From Peromyscus leucopus (Eukaryota > Chordata > Mammalia > Rodentia > Cricetidae): a stretch of DNA of 64,000 bases. A program made the position numbers and the translations under genes. The stretch lies in the NCBI RefSeq assembly GCF_004664715.2, contig NC_051072.1, positions 45,306,142 to 45,370,141 on the forward strand. Reading direction: 5' to 3'. Under the pieces are notes generated by a model. The model searched no databases, was not told the origin of the DNA, and worked only from the letters and a program-made list of their open reading frames with translations. This document shows positions 54,426 through 64,000 of this stretch, in pieces. Within the stretch, counting starts at the first letter, position 1. Every line of letters starts with the position of its first letter.

Positions 54426-55859
54426 TTGTAAACTGAGGCCACTGCGTGGTGCTCCAGGGCAGGCACTGCCTCACTTTGACTTCTTCATTGCATTGGGCTG
54501 AAGATTGCTTAAGGCAAAGGAGACAGTCTGTCATCCATGTCTGCTGAGAGGGGAAGAAGAATGAGTATCTAGCCTCCTAGAAAGACTCCTATTGATGCCG
54601 GGGGTTGTCTGGGTCTGTGGGTCGATTCCTCGATTCCTGTCCTGCCAACACACACATCCACAGCAAGTCCTGCAAGAGCTGCTCGAAAGCCCAGATTTTC
54701 GAGTGTTATATAAAGTTGAGGCATTATTTTACTATGTAGAACCCTTAAAATGTTAGTAGTACCATGTCATGATAGCAGGTTTCTTTGGATCTCGGGGAGC
54801 CCCCCCCCCTATAGGCAGCAGAAGAAAGGCCCAACATTAAACGCTTGTTTTGTTTGCTCCTTCTTAAGATGCGGGAAACACACACCACTTGGAACAGAGG
54901 CAGCCACGGCTGACTCCCTGAGGACACAGCGGTGCACATTTTAAGATCTCACCGAGCTGTGACTGTGCCAGTGGTTCTTGGCCCCTGTGGCTTTCCCCTC
55001 CATCACACATTCGAACACACTACCTGAACAGCTTTCTCAATCAGCGTTAGCAGGTACTCAAGAAAGAGAAAAGGGGGATGTGGTGGAAATCAAGCCCTTC
55101 AGGGAGTTCAAAGATCAGACACTAAAAAACAACAAGTGATGGAGAATTAGACAAAATCATGGGAGGAAAAAAAAAAAAAAGACCCCCAAACAAGGTGCCT
55201 GAAAACCAAAACATTTCGAGATCAATTGTGCCGGTAGATCAAAGCCGAGACCCACCATAGTGGAGAGCGCTAGTTATCACCAGGGTAGATCGTTGCAGAC
55301 ACAGGAGAGAACACACATTGCTTCCTTATGATGCTTCCGATGCCTTCCAAGCAAAGACCAACTTAACTGATCAGAGCAGAAGCCTTTGCCTATAAGGAGG
55401 AAGCAGTGGTTAAACTGGCTTTAAGAGGAGGCATTCTAGAGAGCTTCTCTACCGGAGTTTAGAGCCTGAGTGCCCACCTCCTAGAGGAGCCCTTTCATTT
55501 GACAGGATCCACATCTCATTGGCAGTCTTTTCATGGGAAGAGTCCTCTGCCTGTGCTTCAGTGAGCGACCCTTGCTGTTTACCTGGCAGGAGATCGGGAA
55601 ACCTGTTCCTCGGTTTTAATTTAGCGGGCTTAAATAAGTGCACCGCTGGCTGAGGATCAGGATCACGGTGTGATGGTCGGGAGTCATGGTAGAGAGACTT
55701 GGCAAGAGGCGCTGCACAGATTTGTCTAGACTCTATTTAGAGACCTGCACGCGATGGAGGGTGATAGATTGCCAATGCTGCGTCTAGCTACCAGGAGTCT
55801 ATATTTGCCTCCGAACCAGAACACTTAAAACAATGCTCAAAATACACCAAACTGTACAG
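54426..55859. other. Unique sequence, nothing recognised
   Basis: No repeat family recognised except a C-run at 54801-54809 and an A-run at 55166-55180. Open frames are short and featureless. Confidence 0.4.
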
Positions 55860-55965
<106 letters not shown>

Positions 55966-56024
55966 CACCTTGATGAATGGAAACTTCGCAAACATGGCTG
56001 CAAAGTCAGACTTCTGATTGCTGA

Positions 56025-56425
56025 TTTTGGTTAAGAAAGCATTACATGTGTCTCTTACATAGCTAGGGCAATTCCTGCTAGTTTACAGTCAGAAGAAAAA
56101 AACATCTCTCTCAATCCTTAACAAACAGATGGTAGGAACAATCATCATGAACAAGTGCGATTATAATGAATGATTCCACATGAAATTATCATGGTGTCTG
56201 TCAACGTCGATGAGTCAATGGATAGGTGCCTCATATGTCAGCTATGTGGTTATCCATGTCGATAACCGCTATATGGAAATTCAACTACATTTTCCAGTCG
56301 AAGGCAGAAAAATGGGATAGTTTGGCTGTTAATTGAATATTTGTGTACGCTGAATAATTATGGTTGTTAGGAAATAATTACTGCAATGGAATACACGAGA
56401 CAATCTGAGCCATGGAGGGACAAGT
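56025..56425. promoter_or_regulatory. Candidate conserved noncoding element
   Basis: Repeat-free, AT-rich and yet CpG-retaining ('caagtgcgattataatgaatgattcc', 'tgtcaacgtcgatgagtcaatgg', 'atgtcgataaccgctatatgg', 'cagtcgaagg', 'tgtacgctgaataattatgg'). It has an AP-1-like TGAGTCA at 56211-56217 and several TAAT words. A good match to the general look of vertebrate conserved noncoding elements. Confidence 0.42.
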
Positions 56426-56994
56426 GTAGCCAGTCCTCACTGGAGAATTGGTAGGTGTGTCTTGACTATCTTGAGTGGCGGTGGCGGCGGTCTAGTTCTC
56501 ATACATTGGTTACTTCAATGTAACATAACACCTCATAACTGTTTACGGCTTAGGAGGGTTTGTTTTTCTCTTTCGTTTTTCAGGGAAAGTCCTACAATTC
56601 AATAATTAGGCTGGTAAGGAACATTATCTCCATGAAATCTAAGGCATCCAGTCCTTCCAGAACCCCATCAAAGAAGTATCTGGACTGATCAAGTGTAGGC
56701 AGAAGAGATTTCAAACTAAGCTTGAGCCTCAGCTTAGTTTCCTGGACTTGAACTATCATACACTAGTTTCCTCAACAGGTTTTGTATCCCACCTACAGCA
56801 AAATATCTGCCACACTTCTCACTTGCAGGATGACACAAAAATCAAATGAACAATTGAGCTCAGTGATTTATTATAAATTTCTCAGTGTGGCTGTAGACTT
56901 ACCCTTGGCTTCTGAAAGTGCTTTGAAATTTTGCTTTATATTTTAGATGTATGCTGTTGTGTGCACACAGATTTAGTGACCCTGTGCCTCTGGA
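56426..56994. other. Unique sequence, nothing recognised
   Basis: A short ggtggcggcggt stretch lies at 56478-56490. No repeat family or exon recognised. Confidence 0.4.
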
Positions 56995-57218
56995 TCGATG
57001 GTTCTCAACCTGTGGGTCGCGACCCATTTATGTCAAATGACCCTTTCACAGAGGTCACCCAAGACCATCGGAAAACACAGATATTTACATTATGATCCAT
57101 AACAGTAGCAAAATTGCAGTAATGAAGTAGCAACAAAAATAGTTTTATGGCTAGGGGTCACCACAACATGAGGAACTGTATTCAGGGGTCACAGAATCAG
57201 GAAGGTTGAGAAGCACTC
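56995..57218 (-). mobile_element. URR1-like hAT-Charlie DNA transposon (non-autonomous)
   Basis: The ends read atggttctcaacctgtgg on the left and aggttgagaagcact on the right, matching the CAGTGGTTCTCAACC inverted termini of URR1. Internal 'gtgggtcgcgacccat', 'aatgaccctttcacagaggtc', 'ttacattatgatccataacagtagcaaaattgcagtaatgaagtagcaac', 'tatggctaggggtcaccacaacatgaggaactg' agree. About 225 bp, near full length. No transposase. The 8-bp target duplication is not clear. Confidence 0.88.
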
Positions 57219-57639
57219 ACTGCTCTAGACTGAACTCCACAAGTGTATCCCGACCCCTTCCTGCTCACCTTAGGATGGCTGTCTCAGAAAGGAGTTGAGC
57301 ACTTCCCCTTCCCCAGGTCTTTTGGGCACTGATGAACCATAGAAGGGCATGCCCTGGTTAGCTGGTCTGTCCCATAAGTGCTCCGGAATATTTCAAGATC
57401 CCCCTCCATCCTCTTCTTGTCAGATGCACAGGATGATTCTTCTCCAACATTCACTGTGGAATAGTCAAGTTCCTGGGGGTAAAACTAGGTGTGGGGCTTG
57501 CCCACGTCTTGGTCCCGGGGAGTTGTTCTTGGCCCTCGGGCTTGCCCTACTGTGCCTCCCGCAGGTTGTCCTGAGGAGGCACGAGTTCTGCGGCAAGTTC
57601 TGCTCTTAGCCTGCTCTGGTAAGCTGATGGTGTGACCAG
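57219..57639. other. Unique sequence, nothing recognised
   Basis: An 86-codon frame at 57349-57609 has no recognisable domain. No repeat recognised. Confidence 0.4.
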
Positions 57640-58025
57640 ACACTAGGATTTTCTTTTTTCTTCTGATGAATTGGACATTTTGTCATTTATAAAGTATCAC
57701 TTTTTAATTTCTGGTGATATCTTTTGCCTTGAATTTTGCTTTGTCTTGTATCTACGTAGCCACAGTACTTTCATTCTGGTTTGTATATATTTCTCCACTG
57801 TTTCACCCCTGGGTCTTTCTATTTCTTATACTTTGGATGTTTTCTGCTCTCACAAGAATGTGCTTTATTTTATGTTAGAAACCTGATTTGTGGCCTTTGA
57901 CTTTTAATTAAAGCATTTGGTTCACTTTATGTAATTATTTGAGACTTGCTATCTTTGGATGAAAAATAGTTCTTATTCTTCTATTCCTTACTCAGACCTT
58001 AGTTTGGTGGATGTTCTCATTATCT
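57640..58025 (-). mobile_element. L1M-like ancient LINE fragment (5' region)
   Basis: 'tttttaatttctggtgatatcttttgccttgaattttgctttgtcttgtatctacgtagccacagtactttcattctgg' and the downstream T-rich text follow an old mammalian L1 5' region in reverse. The fragment at 59640-60060 follows it in the same strand and order, so both could be pieces of one element. Confidence 0.5.
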
Positions 58026-58029
58026 ATTT

Positions 58030-58320
58030 CTATATAGTAAACCACTCTAAAACGTAATGACTTAAAACTGGCATGCTAGTCCGGTAGTGATTGAGTGAGT
58101 CAGAAACTTAAGAAGAACTTGGTTAGCAGCTGATTTCCTTCCCACAAGGCCGGCATCGAAGATGGTTTCTTTACTCATGTGTCTGGATCCTGGTACTCTT
58201 TGGTCAGCTGGTCTCTCCTGCTTCCTCACTCTTCCTCTTTCTTCCTTCTCTTTCTCCTCCCCCTCTCCTTCCCCCAAACCCTCAAATAGTGTTTCATTCT
58301 AGAGACCCCACTTGGTCTGT
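58030..58320 (+). repeat. Ancient mammalian interspersed repeat, family uncertain
   Basis: 'tatatagtaaaccactctaaaacgtaatgacttaaaactgg', 'aagatggtttctttactcatgtgtctggatcctggtactctttggtcagctggtctctcc' follow a repeat I know from other mammals (..aacaaaccaccccaaaacttagtggcttaaaac..) but cannot name with confidence. Pyrimidine-rich at 58205-58275. Confidence 0.4.
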
Positions 58321-58335
58321 GCATCTTACTGTGTT

Positions 58336-58560
58336 GGGGGAATATATACAGTATATGTGGTATATATGAACATCATATAGTATATATGAAGGTCATACGG
58401 TGTATATGGTATATATGAAGGGCTTTTGGGGGCATATATACAGTATATGTGGTATATATGAAGGTCATACAGTATATATGAAGGTCATACGGTGTATGTG
58501 GTATATGTGAAGGGCTGTTGAGGGCATATATATGGTATTGTGGTATATATGAAGGTCACT
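58336..58560. repeat. 92-bp minisatellite, about 2.4 copies, with internal subrepeats
   Basis: Units start at about 58342, 58434 and 58526, exactly 92 bp apart (atatatacagtatatgtgg and variants). Within a unit, 'tatatatgaaggtcatac' recurs two to three times, so it is a repeat built of shorter subrepeats. Confidence 0.9.
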
Positions 58561-58793
58561 TTCTAAGAGGCAGAAATGATAAATATAAGGCTAGGTCATG
58601 GCTACCCTAGAATTGTCACAAAAACACTCTGTCATATTCCACCAGCCAAAGCAGTCACAGGGCCACCCAGGTTCAGAGGAGTAGGGAAATAGATTCTGTT
58701 CCATGTCAGCAAAGAGTCAAGGCCACAAAATAAAACCACATTGCATGAAGTGTGTGGGAAGATAGATATTGCTGTGGCTATCTCTAAGAAAAG

Positions 58794-58841
<48 letters not shown>

Positions 58842-58850
58842 ACACACACA
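58794..58850. repeat. (TC)n(CA)n compound microsatellite
   Basis: About 18 bp TC then about 40 bp CA with one T interruption. Confidence 0.96.
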
Positions 58851-59119
58851 CGGAGGGGGGCAGAGGGAGGGTTTCCTCTTTGTGGTTTCTTTTTCTTGCC
58901 CATTTGTTTTGTTTGCTTGCTAAGAAATGAAAAAAAAATGTATATTGGATTATCAGATTTCACAGAAAACTTTACTTTTGCCTATTTCTGGTTAATGAAA
59001 AGACCCAAGAATCTTATCAATGTCTCCATTCTCATATACCTACCATTTTCATGTATTTTAATTTTACAAATAATTAAAACGTATCACAAATAATTATTAC
59101 CAAAGATTTGTACAGCTAT
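58851..59119. other. Unique AT-rich sequence
   Basis: No repeat family or exon recognised. Confidence 0.4.
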
Positions 59120-59546
59120 TATTCAGAGAGGGGGTCAAGATCATGACTGGGGAATCTACAGAGACAACTGAACCAAGCTCAAAGGAACTCATAAACTTTA
59201 GATCCATGGAAACTCCATGGGATCAAACTAGATCCTCTGTATTTGGGGGACAGTTGTGTAGCTGGGTCTGTTTGAGGGGCCCCTGGCAGTGTGATCAGGA
59301 TCTATCCTGGTGCATGAGATGGCTTTCTGGATCCCATTACCTATGGTCAGACACCTTACTCACCCCTGATAAAGTGGGGAGGGCCTTGGTCCCACCTCAA
59401 CTGAATGTACCACACTTAGCTGTCCCCACATGGGAGAACTTACCCTGTTGGAGGAAGGGATGAGAGGTGGGGAGGAAAAGTGGGGGAAGGCAGGATGAGA
59501 GGGGGATCTGTGGTTGGTATATTAAATAAATATATAATTAAAAAAG
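59120..59546 (+). mobile_element. LINE-1 3' UTR (5'-truncated insertion)
   Basis: 'gtcaagatcatgactggggaatctacagagacaactgaaccaagctc', 'gacagttgtgtagctgggtctgtttgaggggcccctggcagtgtgatcaggatctatcctggtgcatgagatggctttctgg', 'ggggagggccttggtcccacctcaactgaatgtacc', 'gggggatctgtggttggtatattaaataaa' match a rodent L1 3' UTR end to end. An A/T-rich tail ends at about 59546. The 106-codon frame inside it is UTR sequence. Confidence 0.85.
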
Positions 59547-59571
59547 ACTTTTCTACACTATTCTGCTTGCT

Positions 59572-59620
59572 ATTTTGGTTGTGAGCCTAGCCTTTAATGG
59601 CTGAGCTATCCCTCCAGCCC
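59572..59620 (-). mobile_element. 49-bp tailless tRNA-like retro-insertion with 11-bp TSD
   Basis: Reverse strand: GGGCTGGAGGGATAGCTCA, then CCATTAAAGGCTA and an end at acaaccaaaat; no poly(A). The duplication ttctgcttgct lies at 59561-59571 and 59621-59631. Same length, same stop point and about 85% identity with 23689-23738, but a different target. Confidence 0.85.
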
Positions 59621-59639
59621 TTCTGCTTGCTTTTTATTC

Positions 59640-60060
59640 CTTCCTATGTCTTCAATCTCTCTTTGGAGATAATTTTCATTTTGTGTCCTTTAGTGTGTCG
59701 TGTGGTATGCCTGCTTGTATCAAAACCTGCAATTCTGAAAAATATGTATCTCTTTCATCCTTGAAAGTATTTTTCTGAACGTAGATTTCTATTTTGCAGA
59801 TATTTCACTTGAAGCAATTTTTCTATTTGATTTAGCTTTTCTATATTGTGGAGAGTAAGTTTAATTTTTGTCTAAGAGTCCCTGTTTTGAAGGACTAGGC
59901 TTTGCAGTGTTTATGTTTGCACTTATTTCGACTTCGCTTATTTGTTCTCAGTTTTATTACATCACTTTGTGACTTTTTACTGGATATTTTGCTGGCGTGC
60001 CTCAGCATCTTGTAGAAGGTGGCTAATGTGTCCAGATCCTAAAGAGGTTTGCTCCTAATT
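59640..60060 (-). mobile_element. L1M-like ancient LINE fragment (5' region)
   Basis: 'attttgtgtcctttagtgtgtcgtgtggtatgcctgcttgtatcaaaacctgcaattctgaaaaatatgtatctctttcatccttgaaagtatttttctgaacg', 'tactggatattttgctggcgtgcctcagcatcttgtagaagg' follow the order of an old L1 5' region in reverse, downstream in order of 57640-58025. Confidence 0.5.
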
Positions 60061-61785
60061 TGTTTTTCTTTAAATTTTTAGTCTATGTTTCTGGCTACTT
60101 TTTTTTTTTGACAATCTACTGGTTGCTACACATTTTAAGATAGAAATAACATGATATGTAAGAAACCTAAGCTTATTTCTGGTAGTCCACAAGATGATGT
60201 TGGTTATCCTAATAATCCTAACACAGACTGAAATTGAGGTTAGTTCAAGAGCATGCCACATTATTCCAGCTCACATTTGTTGCTAAAGGGGATTCCAGCC
60301 ACAGCTGTGGATGTTTATCAGGACTCCTCCTTCACAGTGGGTCCTGCAGTCCAGTTTCATTCTCTTGATGAAGTTGGTGAAGCGTCTGTTTAGCTCTCGG
60401 TTACCCGGATGACTTGGATCTCACAGTCATTGTTCCCAGAGGGGAAAGGGACTGAGTCTGGCTGCACCCCTCTGTTCTGCCCTGTGCCTTTGTCCCCAAA
60501 TTCTTCACTTTCTTTCTAGTTCCCTTGTTCTTTTAGTGCTCCTCAGTAGGAGGGACTTATACACCACCAGGCCCACGATTAATAGAAGAATCCTGTTCTC
60601 AAAACACTTACAGTTATGAAATAAATTTTGAATTCTGCTTTCTCCTCGCCTGAATTTATTTAAAAAAGAAAACTAATGATAATAATGTTCATTTCATGTC
60701 ATAAGCTTAACTTAAAACAAAAAGAAACGGAAGGTAATCACAATTTGTTAAATGAGGAACTGACCCCTTCCAGTTCCCATAGCATCCTCAGCCACTCATG
60801 TAACTTAACCTTCCAACTTAGGTGACTAATAAAAAGCTTCTTTAAAATTGAAGTGGATATTTGTGCTTGCATAGAGCATCAAATCAGTCAGCTTTCCAAC
60901 CAGTATTGCAAGTGGAGAGATTATGGTGGGTAACATATAGGGTGTTTACAACTGAGTGAATGTCTGGATCCGAGGAACATAGGTCATCTCTACATACTTT
61001 ACAGTATATTTACAAGTACCCCTTGGCTGTCAGACAGTAGGCTAGCTATGCATGAGCACAAAGCTGAGGAAGCCATAGCCTTCAGACAATGAAAAGTTTT
61101 TCACGATTTTGTCATCCTACCTGATCCAAGGTGTAATTACAAAAACAATATATTACAAAGCCACAGTACAAGGGGAGGTATGAGTGTGGCACTGAGAAAC
61201 AGGAAGGTGACATCCTGGGACAAAATGAAACTGTATTGAAAGATTCGTGAGTACTTGAACTTTGGGGATACAATGAGGAGACATCTAGAACCAATGTATA
61301 AAGACTAGGCTGGTGTGTAAAGGATGCAGGCGCAGACAGCCTTCCACCTGAAAAGCTAAATCGGGGAAAAAGCTAAGTCTAAAAAGTAAAATAGTTAACA
61401 GTTAATGGGAAGAAATGGACCAGAATACCCTTGTCATCTTGAATATCAAGTCCTGACAACACTCAAAAACACACAAAAGCCAAAATGCAAAGCTAATAGA
61501 TTTGACTGTGTCAATGCTAAGTATTCTGACCAGTGAAATGAATCAGGGATAAAGTTACCAGATGAGAAACTTCTGGGAAAAGACGTCAACACCATTTTCA
61601 CAAGGCAGAGAATACAACCGAGCACACAAGTAGTGTCTCATTCTGATCTCTACTCAAATATTACCAGTTGCAGAGGACTTCCTGTCCAAAATATCACCCA
61701 AGTTTTATTTTGTTTCCTTAATTTTTCTTATAACAGCTATCAAATGTATGATTACATGATACAATTATTTGTCCATTTTTCTTTT
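60061..61785. other. Mostly unique; possible L1M relic near 61440-61640
   Basis: Within 61440-61640, phrases such as 'aagccaaaatgcaaagctaatagatttgactgtgtcaatg' and 'gatgagaaacttctgggaaaagac' hint at old L1 ORF2, too diverged to assert. No gene recognised. Confidence 0.35.
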
Positions 61786-61915
61786 TCCCAGTAAGTTGTG
61801 AGCTCTACAAGAGAATTTTTTTTCTCATTTCATTCATTTTATGACCTCAGCACATGCAGTGGTTTCTGACACATAGTGGATAACCAGTGAAATCTGTTAG
61901 ATGAATGAATGAGCA
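61786..61915 (+). mobile_element. L2 LINE 3' end
   Basis: 'cagtaagttgtgagctctacaagagaattttttttctcatttcattcattttatgacctcagcacatgcagtggtttctgacacatagtggataaccagtg' followed by 'atgaatgaatgag' matches the L2 3' end (..taagctccttgagggcaggga..tgcctggcacatagtaggcgctcaataaat..gaatgaatga). Confidence 0.65.
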
Positions 61916-62054
61916 AACTCCTGAGAATGAACACGGGTGAGAAAAGACTCCTGTGGGAAAATATCAAGGGATACATGTAGGTACTTCCTAAACTGACTTT
62001 GAATTTTTGTTTGTTTGTGAGGGAGATGGGAGCAAATAGAACTTTAAGAATAAA

Positions 62055-62345
62055 GTCTATGGTTTGGATCTGAAATGTTTCCCCCAAAGACTCGTGTATT
62101 GAAGCTTGTTTCCCATGTAGCAGCAACCAGAGAAGGAGCATTTTGAAGTGATTGGGTCATGAGTGTTCATGTATTAATGGCTCATTATGGAAAGGACTTT
62201 TGATGTTCTGTCTACCCCTGTGATCAACAGCAAGGGAACCAGCCAAACTTGCACTGAGAGCCCCCCAGAGCATGGTCAGAATACAGTTTCTCCTATTAAT
62301 TGTGTTCTCAGGTGTTTGTCTCAGCAACAGAAAACTAACACACCC
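62055..62345 (+). mobile_element. MaLR-like (MST/MLT1 group) LTR remnant
   Basis: 'gtctatggtttggatctgaaatgtttcccccaaagactcgtgtattgaagc', 'gaagtgattgggtcatgagtgttcatgtattaatgg', 'gttctcaggtgtttgtctcagcaacagaaaactaacac' follow an ancient mammalian LTR-retrotransposon LTR from end to end with internal deletions. No internal coding region. Confidence 0.5.
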
Positions 62346-62520
62346 TACACCTGTGTGCTTCATTTCAAACATAAAAGCAAGCATAAAAGAATTAAGTATC
62401 CATATAAATTAAAATCACAGAGAGAAAAGATACTTATCACAGGAACATTCTCATTAAGGAAGTCATCAGTGTTAGGTAAGACCAACAGGAGACAGTGCAG
62501 AGTGGAAAGCTGAGTGTCTC

Positions 62521-62855
62521 TGCCAGGAGGCTATTGCTACATGACCACACATGCACTGTCCAGAAGCCAGACAAGAGGCTTAGTCATCCCAGGGTTTTAC
62601 GTCCTACATAATCTGTGCGCTGCGTGATCACGTAATCTGTGCATGTGCATGGCATAGCTACTTCATATGTGCATGTGTGTGGGGAATCCATAAAAAGCAG
62701 GTCACAGATTCCTCCCCCATCTTCTTCTTCCTCTCTCCTTGCACGACCATTTCCATAGGCTTAAGCACATCTTTCCTTAATAAACTCTTATAGTGGGCTT
62801 TGTTGTACCTCATGGCTTTTCTCTCTCAGTGAACAGAACCACTTAACGAATAACA
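62521..62855 (+). mobile_element. Solo LTR, IAP/ERVK-like
   Basis: Modular LTR layout: a TATA-like 'ccataaaaagcagg' at 62690-62703, a pyrimidine-rich transcribed part, the poly(A) signal 'ttaataaactc' at 62777-62787, and an end 'cgaataaca' like that of IAP-type LTRs. Upstream 'acataatctgtgcgctgcgtgatcacgtaatctgtgcatgtgc' holds a direct repeat of 'taatctgtgc'. Ends are estimated, and no matching 6-bp duplication is seen. Confidence 0.55.
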
Positions 62856-64000
62856 CAGCACCGCCTAACAATAAAACTAGCAGAGGCCACTGCGTTGACT
62901 TATTTAATTGCTTTAGACAAGATCTGTACATTTCTTGTTGTTCGTTTCTAACCTGTGAAAAGTAAAAATGGTTTTTGGCCATCTCCCTGTCTCACTAGTT
63001 CAATAACATACTGGAACTGTACATTAAGTGGAAATAGAAGTTAATAATTTGCTGCAAATTCCTTTGATTTAGAAAGAAATGCTCATGTTTTGGCTGTTGT
63101 TACCTGCAGCGAGGATCCTATTTCTCCGGCAGGGGGATTCAAACTCTAATAGAAAAGTATAGGCATTGTGTAAAAGAAGTGTATGCTATGGGAAGCCTCA
63201 CGGACGACCATGGCAATGAGCAGAGGGAGGGGGGACTTTGTCACAACAGCGTCTTCACTAGCATCAGCCTGTATTTAGCCAGAAGAGAACCTGGTCCTAT
63301 AGCCAGGACTGGTGCAATGTATGATCTGTGGCCAACTTGGCGCCCATTGGTTCTCCTAGGGAGTCATTAACATTGGAAAGCTGAGCTAAGAGGTCAGCCT
63401 TCCAGCTGCCTTCTCCAGGAACCAGTCACATCCTGTATAATTTCTGTTCTGATTCAAATGACAGGGGGGAGCTTTAACAAGAAAGAAAACTAAGTTTGCT
63501 AAATTCATGAGCACATGCCATCAAAAATACGGTATTTTGTTTACCAAATTGTTTGATAACTGTCTTAGGACATGGGTTTATGGATGATAAATTCTGCTAC
63601 ATTATCAAAAAGGAAGGCTTATTATGAGAGGAGGGGGAAAAAAAGAACTTTTGTGGGCAGAGGGTCAGCCTGACGCTTTTACCAGTACTTTATAAGACCT
63701 TGGATTTGGAGGGCAGCCCCTTCAGGAAGAAGAGGCAGGGCTCGCAGACGGATTGCTCTCAATACGGGCACAGGAGTTCCTGTCTGAGACAACATTTTGA
63801 AAGCATCCACTGAACAGAGCCTCACCCTCCCCCACCCCCCCATCCCCCAGCTCCTCAGTAGGCTTTCATGCCGAGGGTGGATGGAAGTTTGAGAATGATC
63901 CGATCTGTCAGTCCCGGTGAGGACTGTAGCTTTCCTCTCCTTCTTCTGTTCTGTGTGTGTCTGAGAGCTCACACTGCTGCCTTTGATTCCCAGCATCCCA
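62856..64000. other. Unique sequence to window end, nothing recognised
   Basis: No repeat family recognised; a C-run is at 63832-63848. The 105-codon minus frame at 63679-63996 and the other short frames show no domain. Confidence 0.4.

Noticed and set aside
59143..59463. 106-codon plus-strand open frame
   Set aside because: Entirely within an L1 3' UTR that ends in the usual A-rich tail.

Overview
The window is mammalian nuclear DNA from a rodent, most likely a cricetid (hamster, vole or deer-mouse lineage). The evidence is the repeat content: many B1 SINEs with the 'ggacaggcaccaaa' middle I associate with cricetids, B2/B3/B4 and ID-type tRNA SINEs, Lx-like LINE-1 3' UTRs, two copies of a 375-387 bp solo LTR that I recall as common in cricetids, and a URR1-type hAT element. 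Older pan-mammalian repeats (MIR, L2, L1M, HAL1, MaLR/MLT2-like) lie between them. Family names come from recalled consensus sequences, not from a database search.

I find no convincing protein-coding gene or exon. The open frames are short, start inside repeats or microsatellites, and match nothing I recognise except decayed L1 ORF1/ORF2. No rRNA, tRNA gene or CRISPR array is visible. The window looks like intergenic or intronic sequence.

Layout: 1-3.4 kb is mostly unique, with a B4 SINE and a candidate conserved element. 4.46-7.75 kb is one L1 insertion carrying a 5' inversion. 8-12.7 kb is repeat-poor with candidate regulatory blocks. 12.7-20.9 kb holds B1 copies, a solo LTR and an ancient L1 cut by a B3. 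22-22.7 kb is another candidate element. 23.6-30.7 kb is SINE- and L1M/HAL1-rich. 31.7-35.0 kb is the 5' half of an L1 with its promoter monomers, itself hit by an L1 3' end and a B2. 36.8-37.6 kb is a solo LTR nested in an older repeat. 40-52 kb is repeat- and microsatellite-rich. 53.5-56.4 kb is the best cluster of candidate conserved noncoding blocks. 57-63 kb has a hAT element, a 92-bp minisatellite, L1 pieces and LTR remnants.

The most interesting observations concern retrotransposition: two ~50-nt tailless tRNA-like insertions with perfect target-site duplications, two strongly 5'-truncated B1 copies with perfect duplications, the inverted L1, and the monomer-bearing L1 that has lost its 3' end.
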